Source: Firmicutes bacterium HGW-Firmicutes-14 | GTDB taxonomy: Bacteria > Bacillota > Thermincolia > Thermincolales > UBA2595 | Direction: 5' to 3' | DNA: 64,000 nt | Assembly (NCBI GenBank): GCA_002840275.1 | Contig: PHAB01000004.1 | Coordinates: 1 to 64,000, forward strand | Shown: one piece after another, positions 8,451-17,990 of the stretch | How the letters are laid out: the number at the start of each line of letters is the position of its first letter | Position numbering within the stretch: position 1 is the first letter of the stretch | Made by a program: the position numbers and the translations under genes | Notes under the pieces: generated by a model | What the model saw: only the letters and a program-made list of their open reading frames with translations | Told to the model about the DNA's origin: nothing | Databases searched by the model: none

Positions 8451-9326
8451 TTATTGATCGATATCCCGGTGTCTCTTAATAAGATTGTATTCTTTCTGGT
8501 CCAGCAGTTCTACCAGCTTATTGACAAGTGTGACTGACCTGTGCCTTCCCCCTGTACAGCCTATAGCGAGGGACAGGCTGGTTTTGCCTTCACTCACATA
8601 GTGGGGCAGAAGAAACTTGATCAGGCTGTAGAACTTCCTCAAAAAAGTCCGGCTTACCGGTGAATCCAGGACATAATCCTGAATCTGGGTATCATCTCCT
8701 GTCAGGGGCCTTAGTTCTTCTATATAATGGGGATTAGGCAGGAAACGGACGTCAAATACCAGGTCGGCATCAAGAGGGATACCGTATTTATAACCAAAAG
8801 ATGTGACGGTAATGTTCAGGCTTGGTTCCACCCCGTTGCTGCTGTACATCAGTTTTATCTGTTCTTTTAGCTGCCTGTTGGTCAGATTTGATGTATCAAT
8901 AATCTTATGGGCCTGACCCTTAATTTCCCCCAGCCTGACCCGCTCTTCCCTTATGCCTTCCAGAATCCTCCCGTCAGGGCTTAGGGGATGAGGGCGCCGT
9001 GATTCCTTGAACCTCCTGACCAGGGTCTCATCCGAAGCTTCCAGAAACAGTATTTCATACTTGATCTCCAGGGCTACCAGGCTTTCCAGGGCTTCATACA
9101 CTGAATCAAAAAAATCTCCGCCCCTGATATCAACTACCAGTGCTATTTTATTTATTTTGCCCTCAGATTGTGCACACAGCTCGGCAAACTTTGGGATAAG
9201 GGTCGGCGGCAGGTTGTCCACGCAAAAGAACCCCTGGTCTTCCAGGCTCCAGATGGCCTGGGTCTTTCCCGCTCCTGACAACCCTGTCACTATAACAAAT
9301 TTTACATCTTTCATTTTCTCCACCAT
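8451..9326 (-). CDS. rapZ: RapZ/YvcJ-type RNase adapter nucleotide-binding protein
   Basis: A 291-residue protein with a Walker A motif near the start ([10 protein letters not shown]), DNLPP, the middle segment RRPHPL, and the C-terminal domain with [10 protein letters not shown]. In Enterobacteria RapZ guides RNase E to a small RNA that controls amino-sugar synthesis; the Bacillus homologue YvcJ hydrolyses nucleotides and affects competence. ATG at 9326 follows GGAGGGCGGAG and matches the family start; the reading frame is open 34 codons further upstream without homology. Next gene is YvcK. Confidence 0.93.
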   Translation of the reverse strand: MVEKMKDVKFVIVTGLSGAGKTQAIWSLEDQGFFCVDNLPPTLIPKFAELCAQSEGKINKIALVVDIRGGDFFDSVYEALESLVALEIKYEILFLEASDETLVRRFKESRRPHPLSPDGRILEGIREERVRLGEIKGQAHKIIDTSNLTNRQLKEQIKLMYSSNGVEPSLNITVTSFGYKYGIPLDADLVFDVRFLPNPHYIEELRPLTGDDTQIQDYVLDSPVSRTFLRKFYSLIKFLLPHYVSEGKTSLSLAIGCTGGRHRSVTLVNKLVELLDQKEYNLIKRHRDIDQ

Positions 9327-9378
9327 CTCCGCCCTCCAGACTGTAATACAATAGTTCGCCAAAAAACCCTTTTCTCCT

Positions 9379-10122
9379 TCAACTTCTACTCTTCCTGGCA
9401 TTAACAACACGCTCCGCAGGCACACCAAATTTCTCCAAAAGAAGTCCTCCAGCCTCCAGTTCGCCTACAGTTGCAGGGAAATGGGCATCACTGCTGACCA
9501 CAAAGTTCACTCCTTCCCCGGCAGCATTCTTTACCAGTTCACTCTTATCATAATGATGTCCCGTGTTGATCTCAATTGCCGTATCAGCGGCTGCACAGGC
9601 CGCCGCCAGTTCCGGGATATCCACAGGCATCCTCAGGTCAGGGTGGCTGACAATATCGACATTATACCTGTTCACCGTTTCTTTCAGGGCCTTGGTGTTA
9701 TTTACCCTGGCCTTTTCCCTGGCCGAGCGGCTGAACCTGGCCGCCTGGTTAATCCCCACAACCGACCACACCCCATTTATGACAGAAGGCCAGACATAGG
9801 GATGCAGGCCGGCGATGAATATGTCAAGTTCATTGATTATACTGCGGGGAAGGTCCACAGTCCCGTCAGGGGCCGTAATATCAGCCTCCGCCCCTGTTTT
9901 GACTGAAATACTGTCATACTGCGGGTTGAGTTTCCGGATTTCGTCTTTAATCTGCAGGTATGATTCAGGGCCTCGTACCCCAACCCCGATGTTCGCCGGG
10001 CCATGGTCGGTAATGGCCAGCTCTTCAAGCCCCCTGCTCACGGCAGCCCTTATATTTTCCTCTATCGTCCCCCTGCCGTCACTATATGTGGAATGGGTAT
10101 GCCAGTCAGCAAAAAACTCCAT
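9379..10122 (-). CDS. PHP-domain phosphoesterase
   Basis: A 247-residue PHP-fold metal-dependent phosphoesterase with the full set of metal motifs: [11 protein letters not shown] at the N-terminus, AITDHGP, an acidic GAEAD, SHPDLR, and the terminal SSDAHFP. The family includes histidinol-phosphate phosphatases and general phosphoesterases; the substrate here is not evident. ATG at 10122 starts directly at the first metal-binding strand. Its Shine-Dalgarno AGGTG lies in the right arm of the terminator hairpin at 10123-10152. It is the first of two PHP proteins around the ROK kinase. Confidence 0.85.
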   Translation of the reverse strand: MEFFADWHTHSTYSDGRGTIEENIRAAVSRGLEELAITDHGPANIGVGVRGPESYLQIKDEIRKLNPQYDSISVKTGAEADITAPDGTVDLPRSIINELDIFIAGLHPYVWPSVINGVWSVVGINQAARFSRSAREKARVNNTKALKETVNRYNVDIVSHPDLRMPVDIPELAAACAAADTAIEINTGHHYDKSELVKNAAGEGVNFVVSSDAHFPATVGELEAGGLLLEKFGVPAERVVNARKSRS

Positions 10123-10152
10123 AAAAAAACACCTCACATTATTATGTGAGGC
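10123..10152 (-). terminator. Terminator after ROK kinase, overlapping the ribosome-binding site of the PHP gene
   Basis: Minus-strand arms CCTCACAT and ATGTGAGG with an AATA loop are followed by TGTTTTTTT, which runs up to the ATG of the PHP gene. The right arm contains the likely Shine-Dalgarno (GAGGTG), so the same hairpin could end the upstream transcript and mask translation of the next gene. Confidence 0.7.
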
Positions 10153-10171
10153 AAGAAACCTGACAATACGA

Positions 10172-11191
10172 TTAATCCCTGATTTCGCCCTTTCTATGTA
10201 AAGAATAATGGTCCTGGCTCTCAACAGCCTGGAACACCAGTTTAGCGGCACCGATACACCCGGCGTCATTGCCCAATTCGGCAGGAATAATCCTGACCAC
10301 CGCAGCAGGAGCATCCAGGGCTTGTTCCATAGCAGTCCTCCTCAGGGGTTTAAACAGTATATCTCCGGCTTTAGATACCCCGCCGCCTATGACAATGGTA
10401 TCCGGATTGAAGATATTTATCAGGTTACCCAGGCCGATGCCAAGGAAATAAGCCGCCTTGTTAACTATCTCCCGGGCTGTTTTATCCCCGGCCTCTGCTG
10501 ACATGAATATATCTTTTGCTTCCAGGTTTTCCACCCTGACCAGGTCGGTTTCCTCCCCCCGGTCAATGGCTTCCTGGGCCATACGAACCATAGCCGTGGC
10601 AGAGGTAAGGGTCTCCAGACAGCCCCTGCGCCCACAGCTGCATTGAGGCCCGTCAGGGTCAATGACCGTATGGCCGACCTCCCCGGCGCTTCCGTTGGTC
10701 CCGCTGTAAAGGCGCCCGTTGAGAATCAGTCCCCCTCCGATGCCGGTACCAACAGTTATCATTACCATGTTGACAGAACCCCTTCCGGCCCCGCGCCATT
10801 GTTCGCCTAAAGCGGCAACATTGGCGTCATTCTCCAGGAATATAGGAAGCCTGGTTATCCGGTGCAGGTATTTTACCAGGGGGACATTATGCCAGTGGAG
10901 GTTGGGGGCAAATATAACCGTCCCCTGGGCCTGGTCAGACTGACCGGGGACACCGATTCCGATGCCCGGCACCCGGCGCTCCCGGTCATTGGCCATGGCT
11001 TCCAGATCTGTTATAATACCTGATATCCTCCCCGCCACCGCTTCAGGGCCGGCATTAGCCCGGGTGGCTGTTTCCAGTTTGGCGATTATGGCGCCTTCCC
11101 CATCCACTAAAGCCCCTTTTATGTTGGTCCCACCCAGATCTATACCAATTACCAAGTTATTATCCACCAAGTTATTGTCCAACAAAATCAT
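10172..11191 (-). CDS. ROK-family glucokinase
   Basis: A 339-residue ROK sugar kinase: phosphate-binding IGIDLGGTNIKGALVD near the N-terminus, sugar-binding ENDANVAALGE, GTGIGGGLILNG, EVGH, and the zinc site CSCGRRGCLE. It is likely an ATP-dependent glucokinase, fitting the neighbouring glucoamylase and phosphoglucose isomerase. The start is uncertain: the ATG overlaps the upstream PHP gene by 20 bases and has a Shine-Dalgarno too close to it, while a TTG 36 bases later follows GGTGG. The leader codons are an imperfect 15-base tandem repeat giving DNNLVDNNLV. Confidence 0.9.
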   Translation of the reverse strand: MILLDNNLVDNNLVIGIDLGGTNIKGALVDGEGAIIAKLETATRANAGPEAVAGRISGIITDLEAMANDRERRVPGIGIGVPGQSDQAQGTVIFAPNLHWHNVPLVKYLHRITRLPIFLENDANVAALGEQWRGAGRGSVNMVMITVGTGIGGGLILNGRLYSGTNGSAGEVGHTVIDPDGPQCSCGRRGCLETLTSATAMVRMAQEAIDRGEETDLVRVENLEAKDIFMSAEAGDKTAREIVNKAAYFLGIGLGNLINIFNPDTIVIGGGVSKAGDILFKPLRRTAMEQALDAPAAVVRIIPAELGNDAGCIGAAKLVFQAVESQDHYSLHRKGEIRD

Positions 11192-11906
11192 TCCTTTTTC
11201 TGGCCAGGTAATTCAATATCTTTTCAACAGATATATTTAAAACCTGTTCTTCCCGGATACCCGCCTCAATTATGGTTTTCAGGGCATTGTCAAACCGGCC
11301 CACATCAGGGGCAAAATGGGCATCACTGCCGATGACCACCGGCCCGCCATACACGGCTATCAGCCGGGCGATATCACTGCAGTTCCCCGCACTGCCCCGG
11401 CGGCTGCCACAGAATGAACTGTTATTGATTTCCAGGGGTATTCCTTTTTCCGCAGCCTTTCTGACCACTTTCTCGTAATCCATGGGAAACTCGGGGTTAC
11501 CGGGGTGGACGATTATATCGATATGGGGATTGTCGAGGGTATTTAACATTGCCCTGGTACATATATCCGGGCCGGTGCAGGAAAAACACTGGTCGTGGAA
11601 TCCGGCCAGCACTATGTCCAGCCGTTCCAGGTAATATTCGTTCAGGTCAAGCTCCCCATCTTCATTTATTATGTTTGCTTCCACTCCTTTCAGGATGCGG
11701 ATTCCGCCAATTTCTCCGGGCAATACCCTGAGATTGCCGAAATGATACGGGTGCGGGCCTCCCGGCATAGCGGGGCCATGGTCAGTTATTGCCACCATGG
11801 CCAGTTTCTTTTCCTTTGCAGCAGCCGCTATTTCTGTTATCGTGCTGTAAGCATGGCCGCTGCCAACCGAATGTACATGCAGATCAGCTACCAGCCTGAT
11901 GATAAT
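11172..11906 (-). CDS. YcdX-like PHP phosphatase with non-canonical start
   Basis: About 244 residues closely following the E. coli YcdX pattern: DLHVHSVGSGHAYST, ITDHGPAMPGGPHPYHF, GVEANI, HPGNPEF, LEINNSSFCGSRRGS and GSDAHF, the trinuclear metal site. The first in-frame ATG (11798) would delete the first metal motif. Upstream of it the frame is open and homologous but has no ATG, GTG or TTG; GAGGGGGG is followed by ATT ATC ATC AGG CTG, so initiation is probably at ATT, ATC or CTG (11906-11894). Seven bases separate it from the isomerase stop, implying coupling. Substrate unknown. Confidence 0.8.
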   Translation of the reverse strand: MIIRLVADLHVHSVGSGHAYSTITEIAAAAKEKKLAMVAITDHGPAMPGGPHPYHFGNLRVLPGEIGGIRILKGVEANIINEDGELDLNEYYLERLDIVLAGFHDQCFSCTGPDICTRAMLNTLDNPHIDIIVHPGNPEFPMDYEKVVRKAAEKGIPLEINNSSFCGSRRGSAGNCSDIARLIAVYGGPVVIGSDAHFAPDVGRFDNALKTIIEAGIREEQVLNISVEKILNYLARKRNDFVGQ

Positions 11907-11913
11907 CCCCCCT

Positions 11914-12990
11914 CTAACCTTCAGCCAGCTTGTTTTTCAGATAATCGATCTTTTTTACCGGGGTGGGGTCAATACCGGATAGTGCAGCAAGATAAACACT
12001 GACCCAGTCCCCCATGTAAGTCAGGGAAAACAACCTCGATAAGTGCCCTCCGCCTGAAGACCAGACCTCTGTCACTCCACTGACCGTATCTTTAATAATA
12101 TCCTTGCTGATTTCCATCCTTTTCTGGACCCTGGGATGGTCATGTTCATCCCGCAGGATGACAATCTCCAACTGCCTCAGCATTTCCACCGGCACCTCAA
12201 AACCGACTATTTCATTATGGTTGAGCTCCGGGAAGACATTCCAGTACGCCGGCGCCTTGGCATTTTCATTTATTTGCCCTTTCCACCTGGTGGCAACAAC
12301 TTCGGTATTCCCGGCAGCAGCCCAAATAACCGGAATCTTGCCGAAAAATCTGCGGGCAGCCTGTTTGGCCGGATTATTGGCTGTTCCGGTTTCCGGCTTG
12401 AATTGTTCCCTCTGTTTTCTCAGGACAGCGGTCATGTCCGCCATTTCAGCCGACAGGTCGCCTATCAGCCCCAAGCTCTCCAGGACAGCCAGGGCCGGGA
12501 CCAGAAGGTAACCGGTTGCTGCCCGGGGGGAAATTCCCGCAGGTACGATTATTACCGGAACCCCATCCCTTTCCGCCATATCCCGGAGTTTCCCTCCATT
12601 CGTCAGGGCAACAATTTTTGTCCCTTTTTCCCGGGCCTGGCTGTAAGCACTCAGGGTTTCTTCCGTGTTTCCGGAGTAGCTCACGGCAAACAGCAAAGTC
12701 CGGTTATTGACAAATTTAGGGAGCACATAATCACGGTTGACGATAACAGGTACATCCGTCCTGTCGCCGGCCAACAGGCGCAGGAAGTCGCCTCCGATAG
12801 CTGACCCTCCCAGGCCGGTAACGACTATGTTGGAAACAGATCCATAATCCGCAGGTATTTTCACTCTGCGCCCTATGGCCAGGGCTTCCTCACACTGTTC
12901 GGGAAGGTTCCATAAGGCCTCCATCATCCCACCCGGATCATTGGCCTTTAACATTTCAACATCGTCCAGGTCCTGTATTTTGACCGTCAT
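11914..12990 (-). CDS. Bifunctional phosphoglucose/phosphomannose isomerase
   Basis: A 358-residue protein with two SIS folds: N-terminal VTGLGGSAIGGDFLR and SYSGNTEETLSAY, then the C-terminal PGI/PMI-specific half with WKGQINENAKAPAYWNVFPELNHNEIVGFE. The family interconverts glucose-6-P or mannose-6-P with fructose-6-P. GAGGGGG precedes the ATG. It begins the run of sugar-phosphate genes and would pass glucose-6-P from the ROK kinase to glycolysis. The 136 bases upstream (12991-13126) contain short inverted repeats but no element I recognise. Confidence 0.92.
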   Translation of the reverse strand: MTVKIQDLDDVEMLKANDPGGMMEALWNLPEQCEEALAIGRRVKIPADYGSVSNIVVTGLGGSAIGGDFLRLLAGDRTDVPVIVNRDYVLPKFVNNRTLLFAVSYSGNTEETLSAYSQAREKGTKIVALTNGGKLRDMAERDGVPVIIVPAGISPRAATGYLLVPALAVLESLGLIGDLSAEMADMTAVLRKQREQFKPETGTANNPAKQAARRFFGKIPVIWAAAGNTEVVATRWKGQINENAKAPAYWNVFPELNHNEIVGFEVPVEMLRQLEIVILRDEHDHPRVQKRMEISKDIIKDTVSGVTEVWSSGGGHLSRLFSLTYMGDWVSVYLAALSGIDPTPVKKIDYLKNKLAEG

Positions 12991-13126
12991 AAAAAAATTC
13001 CCCCTCTTTTTTTGGTAACCTGTACCTGAATTTATGTTACTGCACCCACAGGTGCGACGCTGACCTGTTTTATGAGGTTAGACATAAGCACATGAATCTA
13101 GCGGCGTTGCCTGAAGGTGCACTTGC

Positions 13127-15109
13127 TTATATTTGCCTATCGGGGATTACCCCCATAATGTCCTCCACATATGCTCTAAGGACCTCTGCCACGCTCCAGG
13201 CCTGGGAAAAACAGCCTCTCGGGTAATGAGGCGGATCACCGTCAAAGACCTCGGAAACAGAACCGATACCATGGTCCCACAGGTGGGCTTTAAATGGTGC
13301 GATGAACCTCTCGGCAACAGTTTTGCTTTCCGCCGAATAGTCATTGACCCGGCGGTAGGCAGTAATAAAAGGTCCTGCCAGCCATGCCCAGCCGGTGCCC
13401 TGGTGATATGCCTCATCCCTCTGAACCACATTCCCAAAGTACCTGCCGTGATATTCATGGGAAGCAGGAGACAGGCTTCTCAGGCCGAAAGAAAAATACA
13501 GTTCCCGCCAGACGGTATTGACCACATGCACCTGTTTCCCATGGTCCAGGGGAGAAAAGGGGAGAGAAACGGCAAATATCTGGTTAGGCCGGATGGAGTC
13601 GTCCTTCCCCTCGTCTAAAATCACATCATACAAACAGGCCTGCCCGGGGTTCCAGAACTTTTCCAAAAAACCGTTCCGGGCTCTGGCTGCCAAACCGGCA
13701 TAGTCCTCTTTCTTATCTTTGAACTTTGCCGCCAGCCTGTTCATAACCTCCAGGGCATTATACCAGAGGGCGTTTATTTCCACCGGTTTGCCATGCCTGG
13801 GTGTGACCACCCAATCCCCGGCCTTGGCATCCATCCAGGTCAGCTGAATACCGTATTCCCCGGCGGAGATTAGGCCGTCTTTATCCATTCCTATATTAAA
13901 CAGTGTCCCTTCCCTGTAATACCGGATGATATCTTTCAGGACAGGGTAGATCTCCTCCCTGATGAAATCATAATCCCCGGTATAGCTAATATACTTATAG
14001 GCCGCATGGAAAAACCACAGGGGAGCATCCACGGTATTATACAGGGGTTTTTCCCCCTGGTCGGGAAACATGTTGGGGATAAGCCCCTTTTCACAATACC
14101 CGGCAAAGGTATGCAGTATTTCCCTGGCTTCTCCAAACCTGCGGGTGACCAGGGTCAGCCCCGGCAGGGCAATCATAGTATCCCGGCCCCAGTCAGTGAA
14201 CCAGGGGTATCCGGCAATAACCGTCTTGGCGCCCGTTGACTGCCTGTTGACAATAAAACTGTCGGCAGCCAGTATCAGCCGGTTGACAAACTCTTCCTGA
14301 AAACCTGCCTCTTCAACCAGCTGGGCAAGCCTTCTTTCAGCTCCAACCTGTTCCAGGAAAGGATTTTTAACCTCTTTCTCCCCTTCGGTGGAAGCAATTA
14401 TGCTGAACGACTCTCCATCAGACAATGCCACCTCAAAATACCCGGGCATAAAATGGTCTTCCCAGGGATCCAGTCCTCTCTGGTCTTCCTGCTTATAATA
14501 CATATGCTCAAACCAATAGCCCGGTCCACGTTCATAAACAGCCTTATCGGAATAAAGCTTCAGTTTCGGGGCTCCGGGATATGCTTCAATGATCACGGAT
14601 TTATCAGTGGTTTCCTGGTTAAAAGGCCAGTCATTCCTTTTGATGGTGTGGTGGTAATGACGGCAGTTTACCAGAGGAGTAATTTTTAAATTTGCTCTGC
14701 CGCCGGCGCCGGTATACAGGGTATACCGGCTTATCGTGATATTCGCTTCCCTGACCATAAATACGACTTTTTCCACGATTACACCCCCGAAAGAAAAGGT
14801 AAAGGTGGGAAAAGGCCGCAGTTCAAAAGACTGCAGGTGGTTATACCCGGCCGGGAAAATCCCGGTGCCGGTGTGGTTGCTCCCAAGGGAATAACTGTTC
14901 CCGTTAACCGTAATTTCTTCTTCCAGTTTGGCCAGCAGCAGGGTACGGTCTCCGGGAGGTCTGAAGGCCGCAAAAAGCAGGCCGTTATACTTGCTTGTAT
15001 TTGCTCCCGTTATCGTGGATGAAGCAAACCCCCCCAGCCCGTTGGTCACCACCCACTGCTTATCGGCACTGCGTTCGAAAACCCCAAGTTCATTGCGGCT
15101 GAAAATCAT
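13127..15109 (-). CDS. Glycogen debranching enzyme (amylo-alpha-1,6-glucosidase type)
   Basis: A 660-residue protein: bacterial/archaeal GDE N-terminal domain (WVVTNGLGGFASSTITGANTSKY, the usual opening, then a beta-sandwich to ~270) followed by an (alpha/alpha)6 amylo-alpha-1,6-glucosidase domain with GYPWFTDWGRDTMIALPGL, TVDAPLWFFHA, TWMDAK and the terminal GCFSQAWSVAEVLRAY. It probably removes alpha-1,6 branches from glycogen or limit dextrin. No signal peptide, so cytoplasmic. The ATG opens the conserved domain. It lies 16 bases downstream of the GH15 gene, forming one unit. Confidence 0.9.
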   Translation of the reverse strand: MIFSRNELGVFERSADKQWVVTNGLGGFASSTITGANTSKYNGLLFAAFRPPGDRTLLLAKLEEEITVNGNSYSLGSNHTGTGIFPAGYNHLQSFELRPFPTFTFSFGGVIVEKVVFMVREANITISRYTLYTGAGGRANLKITPLVNCRHYHHTIKRNDWPFNQETTDKSVIIEAYPGAPKLKLYSDKAVYERGPGYWFEHMYYKQEDQRGLDPWEDHFMPGYFEVALSDGESFSIIASTEGEKEVKNPFLEQVGAERRLAQLVEEAGFQEEFVNRLILAADSFIVNRQSTGAKTVIAGYPWFTDWGRDTMIALPGLTLVTRRFGEAREILHTFAGYCEKGLIPNMFPDQGEKPLYNTVDAPLWFFHAAYKYISYTGDYDFIREEIYPVLKDIIRYYREGTLFNIGMDKDGLISAGEYGIQLTWMDAKAGDWVVTPRHGKPVEINALWYNALEVMNRLAAKFKDKKEDYAGLAARARNGFLEKFWNPGQACLYDVILDEGKDDSIRPNQIFAVSLPFSPLDHGKQVHVVNTVWRELYFSFGLRSLSPASHEYHGRYFGNVVQRDEAYHQGTGWAWLAGPFITAYRRVNDYSAESKTVAERFIAPFKAHLWDHGIGSVSEVFDGDPPHYPRGCFSQAWSVAEVLRAYVEDIMGVIPDRQI

Positions 15110-15125
15110 TTATCTTATCCTCCAA

Positions 15126-17075
15126 TCAAGGTAGCCTGTCAATTTCATTAGCCTCTGCCATCATGTTTACCAGCAGAATGAACATGGCATGAGACCAGGC
15201 AAGGGGGACAACCCAGGCTGTCTCCCCGGTTTTCCGGTCAACCTGTTCGGGAAGAAAATCCAGTGGTGTTCGTTTGTCTAAAGCCCACCTGAGGCGCCCG
15301 GCTGCCGATTCCCAGTCCCCTGAAATACCTTCAAACATCCCGAGCCACAGGGTTGTCAGCACCCACGGGTTGCCCCCTATATAACAGTCATTCTCATACC
15401 TTTTTAGCCCGCCCGTGGCCTGGTTGGTAAGTTTTTCTACAAGACTGGCAACGGTTTTTTTCATTCTCTCATCATCCGGGGGGAAAACCCCAAAAGGAAC
15501 TGTAAGGCCGAGAAGCCCGGCATCAGGAGTACAGTCCCCGAAATATTCATATGTTATGTATCCCTTGGGACCGATAACTTCCCTGATCCGGCCGCCTTCC
15601 TTTTTATGGCATTCAAAAACCTCCCACCTTACAGAGGTCCAGGCTGAACGGAGAAACCGTCCGAGACACGGGTCCCAGAAATAGTTGTAAATATGTTCCC
15701 TGAAATTCTTGGCGGTTTCCAGCCACTCAAGGGCCAGCCCGGTCTCCCCAAGGGCCCTGGCCACCAGCCCCGCCCCCTTAAGCCCTGCGTGAACAGCGGC
15801 AAAAGAGTGGGCATGCTCACCGAAACGTTCCTCCCAAAGGTCCCATGACATACGGGCCAGACCGGATGTATCATTTATCCAGTTCGCCAGGTATTCCCCG
15901 GCCCTGGCAACCGTGGGCCACATCTCCTCAATAAACGTATTATCCCAGGTTTCTTTATAGAACTGGCAGATTCCCCAGATTATTGCCCCGGTTGAATCTA
16001 CCTGGTCCCCCCACCGGGGTGCCAGCTCACCGTCGGTAAACTGTCTCTGCGGCCATTCACCGCCGGGAAACTGGTTTTTAGCAGCCCACCGGTAAAAGTC
16101 CCAGGCATATTCGGGATAGCCTGCCTTAAGCATTGCATGAGCTATAATCGCCGCATCCCTGCCCCATACATAGGCATAACCACCGCAGCGGCTGTATGTT
16201 TCATCAAATTCAGGTGCCGCTATAATCCCTCCGGTATCCCTGTTCATCATCATTTTACATGCCATCACCGAACGCTTGAGAAGCCTTGCGGTTTCATGGC
16301 CAATGCCATGCGGTAAAAACAGCCGTCCCAGATAAGTTTCCCAAAATGCGGCTGTTTCTTTCAGCAATATATTCCGGCCCTGCTCCCTGGCAAAAGATGC
16401 ATTTTCCACCACCTGCTGCCTGCTGTTTGCGGCTGTTATAAAAACCGTTACTGTCCTGCTCTCTCCCGGTTCAATCACCCCGAGGTTCCAGGCCTGGGAG
16501 CCGCTGGTCCCCATGGCCAGGCTTCGGCCATTAAAGCTGCCTGTAAGAAATTCCTCGGGACCGCACCCGCACTGGTAATCTGCGGTTTCCTGGCTGCCTG
16601 CCACGGCAAACCAGGTATCATGCCGGTAGTGCAGCTGCACATCGTTCTCCTGGTCGAAACAGGTGGTATTGTAAAGGCAGCTTTCGTTAATATGAAGACA
16701 GCTGTAATAAAGAAAAACAGCCGGGACCGGCTTGTCCGAAAGGTTAGTGAACCGGAAGGCCCGGACAAGAATATCCCGGTCCGGGAGCACGAAATCCTCA
16801 GAAACTACTTCCAGTTTGCTTCGCTTCGCCCTGGCTACGGTTTTCAGAATACCCATGTCATCAAGGTACTCCTGGGAATAGACCCAGTTTCCCTCGTCAT
16901 TAAGCCTGACACCCCTGTCTCCCAGGGCAGGGCTTAAAATCGCAGGCAACATGAGGTGAACATGCTGTAACCTGTCAATACAGGGCCAGAAAAGCCGGTG
17001 CAGTTCTCCGTTCGACCCCAGGGTCGCCAGTATCCGGCCGTTTCCTATAATCGCTGAGGCAACAAAGGGTTTCAC
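15126..17075 (-). CDS. GH15 glucoamylase-like glycoside hydrolase
   Basis: A 649-residue protein: N-terminal beta-sandwich (SAIIGNGRILATLGSNGELHRLFWP) then an (alpha/alpha)6 catalytic domain with YVWGRDAAIIAHAMLKAGY, WPQRQFTDGELAPRWGDQVDSTGAIIW and ETAWVVPLAWSHAMFIL, typical of GH15 glucoamylase or glucodextranase. It should release glucose from non-reducing ends of alpha-glucans. No signal peptide was seen. A similar beta-sandwich/GH15 plus DOMON layout occurs in glucodextranases, and here a separate DOMON protein is encoded 15 bases upstream. Confidence 0.9.
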   Translation of the reverse strand: MKPFVASAIIGNGRILATLGSNGELHRLFWPCIDRLQHVHLMLPAILSPALGDRGVRLNDEGNWVYSQEYLDDMGILKTVARAKRSKLEVVSEDFVLPDRDILVRAFRFTNLSDKPVPAVFLYYSCLHINESCLYNTTCFDQENDVQLHYRHDTWFAVAGSQETADYQCGCGPEEFLTGSFNGRSLAMGTSGSQAWNLGVIEPGESRTVTVFITAANSRQQVVENASFAREQGRNILLKETAAFWETYLGRLFLPHGIGHETARLLKRSVMACKMMMNRDTGGIIAAPEFDETYSRCGGYAYVWGRDAAIIAHAMLKAGYPEYAWDFYRWAAKNQFPGGEWPQRQFTDGELAPRWGDQVDSTGAIIWGICQFYKETWDNTFIEEMWPTVARAGEYLANWINDTSGLARMSWDLWEERFGEHAHSFAAVHAGLKGAGLVARALGETGLALEWLETAKNFREHIYNYFWDPCLGRFLRSAWTSVRWEVFECHKKEGGRIREVIGPKGYITYEYFGDCTPDAGLLGLTVPFGVFPPDDERMKKTVASLVEKLTNQATGGLKRYENDCYIGGNPWVLTTLWLGMFEGISGDWESAAGRLRWALDKRTPLDFLPEQVDRKTGETAWVVPLAWSHAMFILLVNMMAEANEIDRLP

Positions 17076-17089
17076 AGATGGGCTCCCTT

Positions 17090-17977
17090 CTACAATTTTA
17101 CTTTCATTTTTTGTAAAACAGCTATGATTCTATCCAAAAATTTTTCCTCACGGGTAAGTTTTATCCGTGCAGGACCCACCGGTTCGACGATGGCCTGTAA
17201 CCGTTCAGCGGGGTTATAGGAACCCAGCATTTTTTCCTGTCTGCCTTTTGGGGCCAGGATATCAATAACATTCGGGTCATAATCCGTGTCTGTACCGCCG
17301 CCAAAGGTCCACTGGCCTATTTCGGCATTCACAACCCTGAAATTATCAGGCCCCATCCCGTCCTGGGACCCTATAAGGACGTAAAACCGCCATTCATAAG
17401 GGTCCCCCGGCAGAAGCGGTTTGGGCACCGATACCCGGACAGTCTTTTTGTCAGGCTGCAAACTTGCCCTGACACCCGTGTACCTTCCATCTGCACCTTC
17501 AAAGTCCGAATCCCAGTAAACCGATGACTTATTAAAACTGACTACTTTAATTAGATATCTCCACGGGCTTTGAGGGTCAAAAATGATATTCGCCCCTTCC
17601 CTGAAGGTTTCGATCCTGCCCTTATCAGGGTCATCGACTATGTAAATCTGGATCATTGTCTGGCTGAACCCCTCGGCTGCCCCCCAGGGATTGGTGACTA
17701 CAGGAAACGTCATATCAAAATGGTAAGTGTTCCGCTGACTGGAGAGGGAAAACTTCAGCAGGTCAAAATGTCCTTTCTTGGGGTCAAATATGGAGCTAAT
17801 AGGATATTTATAAGTCCCCGGGCCGTAATCATCACCCTCAGGGTCATTCATGGCAAAGACAATGTGCTCAGTGTTATAACGCGCTTTTGCAGCTTTGGTA
17901 ACAAAAGCGGCCAAAATAGCACAGATGAGCGCCACCAGCAGGAATGTAATTCCTATACTGACTTTCCACTTCGACAA
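17090..17977 (-). CDS. Membrane-anchored glucodextranase-type DOMON protein
   Basis: About 295 residues. One N-terminal membrane helix (VSIGITFLLVALICAILAAFV) is followed by a glucodextranase C-terminal/DOMON-like domain: FAMNDPEGDDYGPGTYKYP, FDLLKFSLS, YHFDMTFP, IQIYIVDDPDKG, RVSVPKPLL and the final YDPNVIDILAP. Such domains bind sugars or haem-like ligands and are usually fused to glucan hydrolases. TTG at 17977 is chosen because AGGGGGAAAA lies upstream and it avoids overlap with the HAD gene; the frame is open to 18013. The anchor puts the domain outside the cell while the partner GH15 looks cytoplasmic, which is odd. Confidence 0.75.
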   Translation of the reverse strand: MSKWKVSIGITFLLVALICAILAAFVTKAAKARYNTEHIVFAMNDPEGDDYGPGTYKYPISSIFDPKKGHFDLLKFSLSSQRNTYHFDMTFPVVTNPWGAAEGFSQTMIQIYIVDDPDKGRIETFREGANIIFDPQSPWRYLIKVVSFNKSSVYWDSDFEGADGRYTGVRASLQPDKKTVRVSVPKPLLPGDPYEWRFYVLIGSQDGMGPDNFRVVNAEIGQWTFGGGTDTDYDPNVIDILAPKGRQEKMLGSYNPAERLQAIVEPVGPARIKLTREEKFLDRIIAVLQKMKVKL

Positions 17978-17990
17978 TTTCTTTTTCCCC

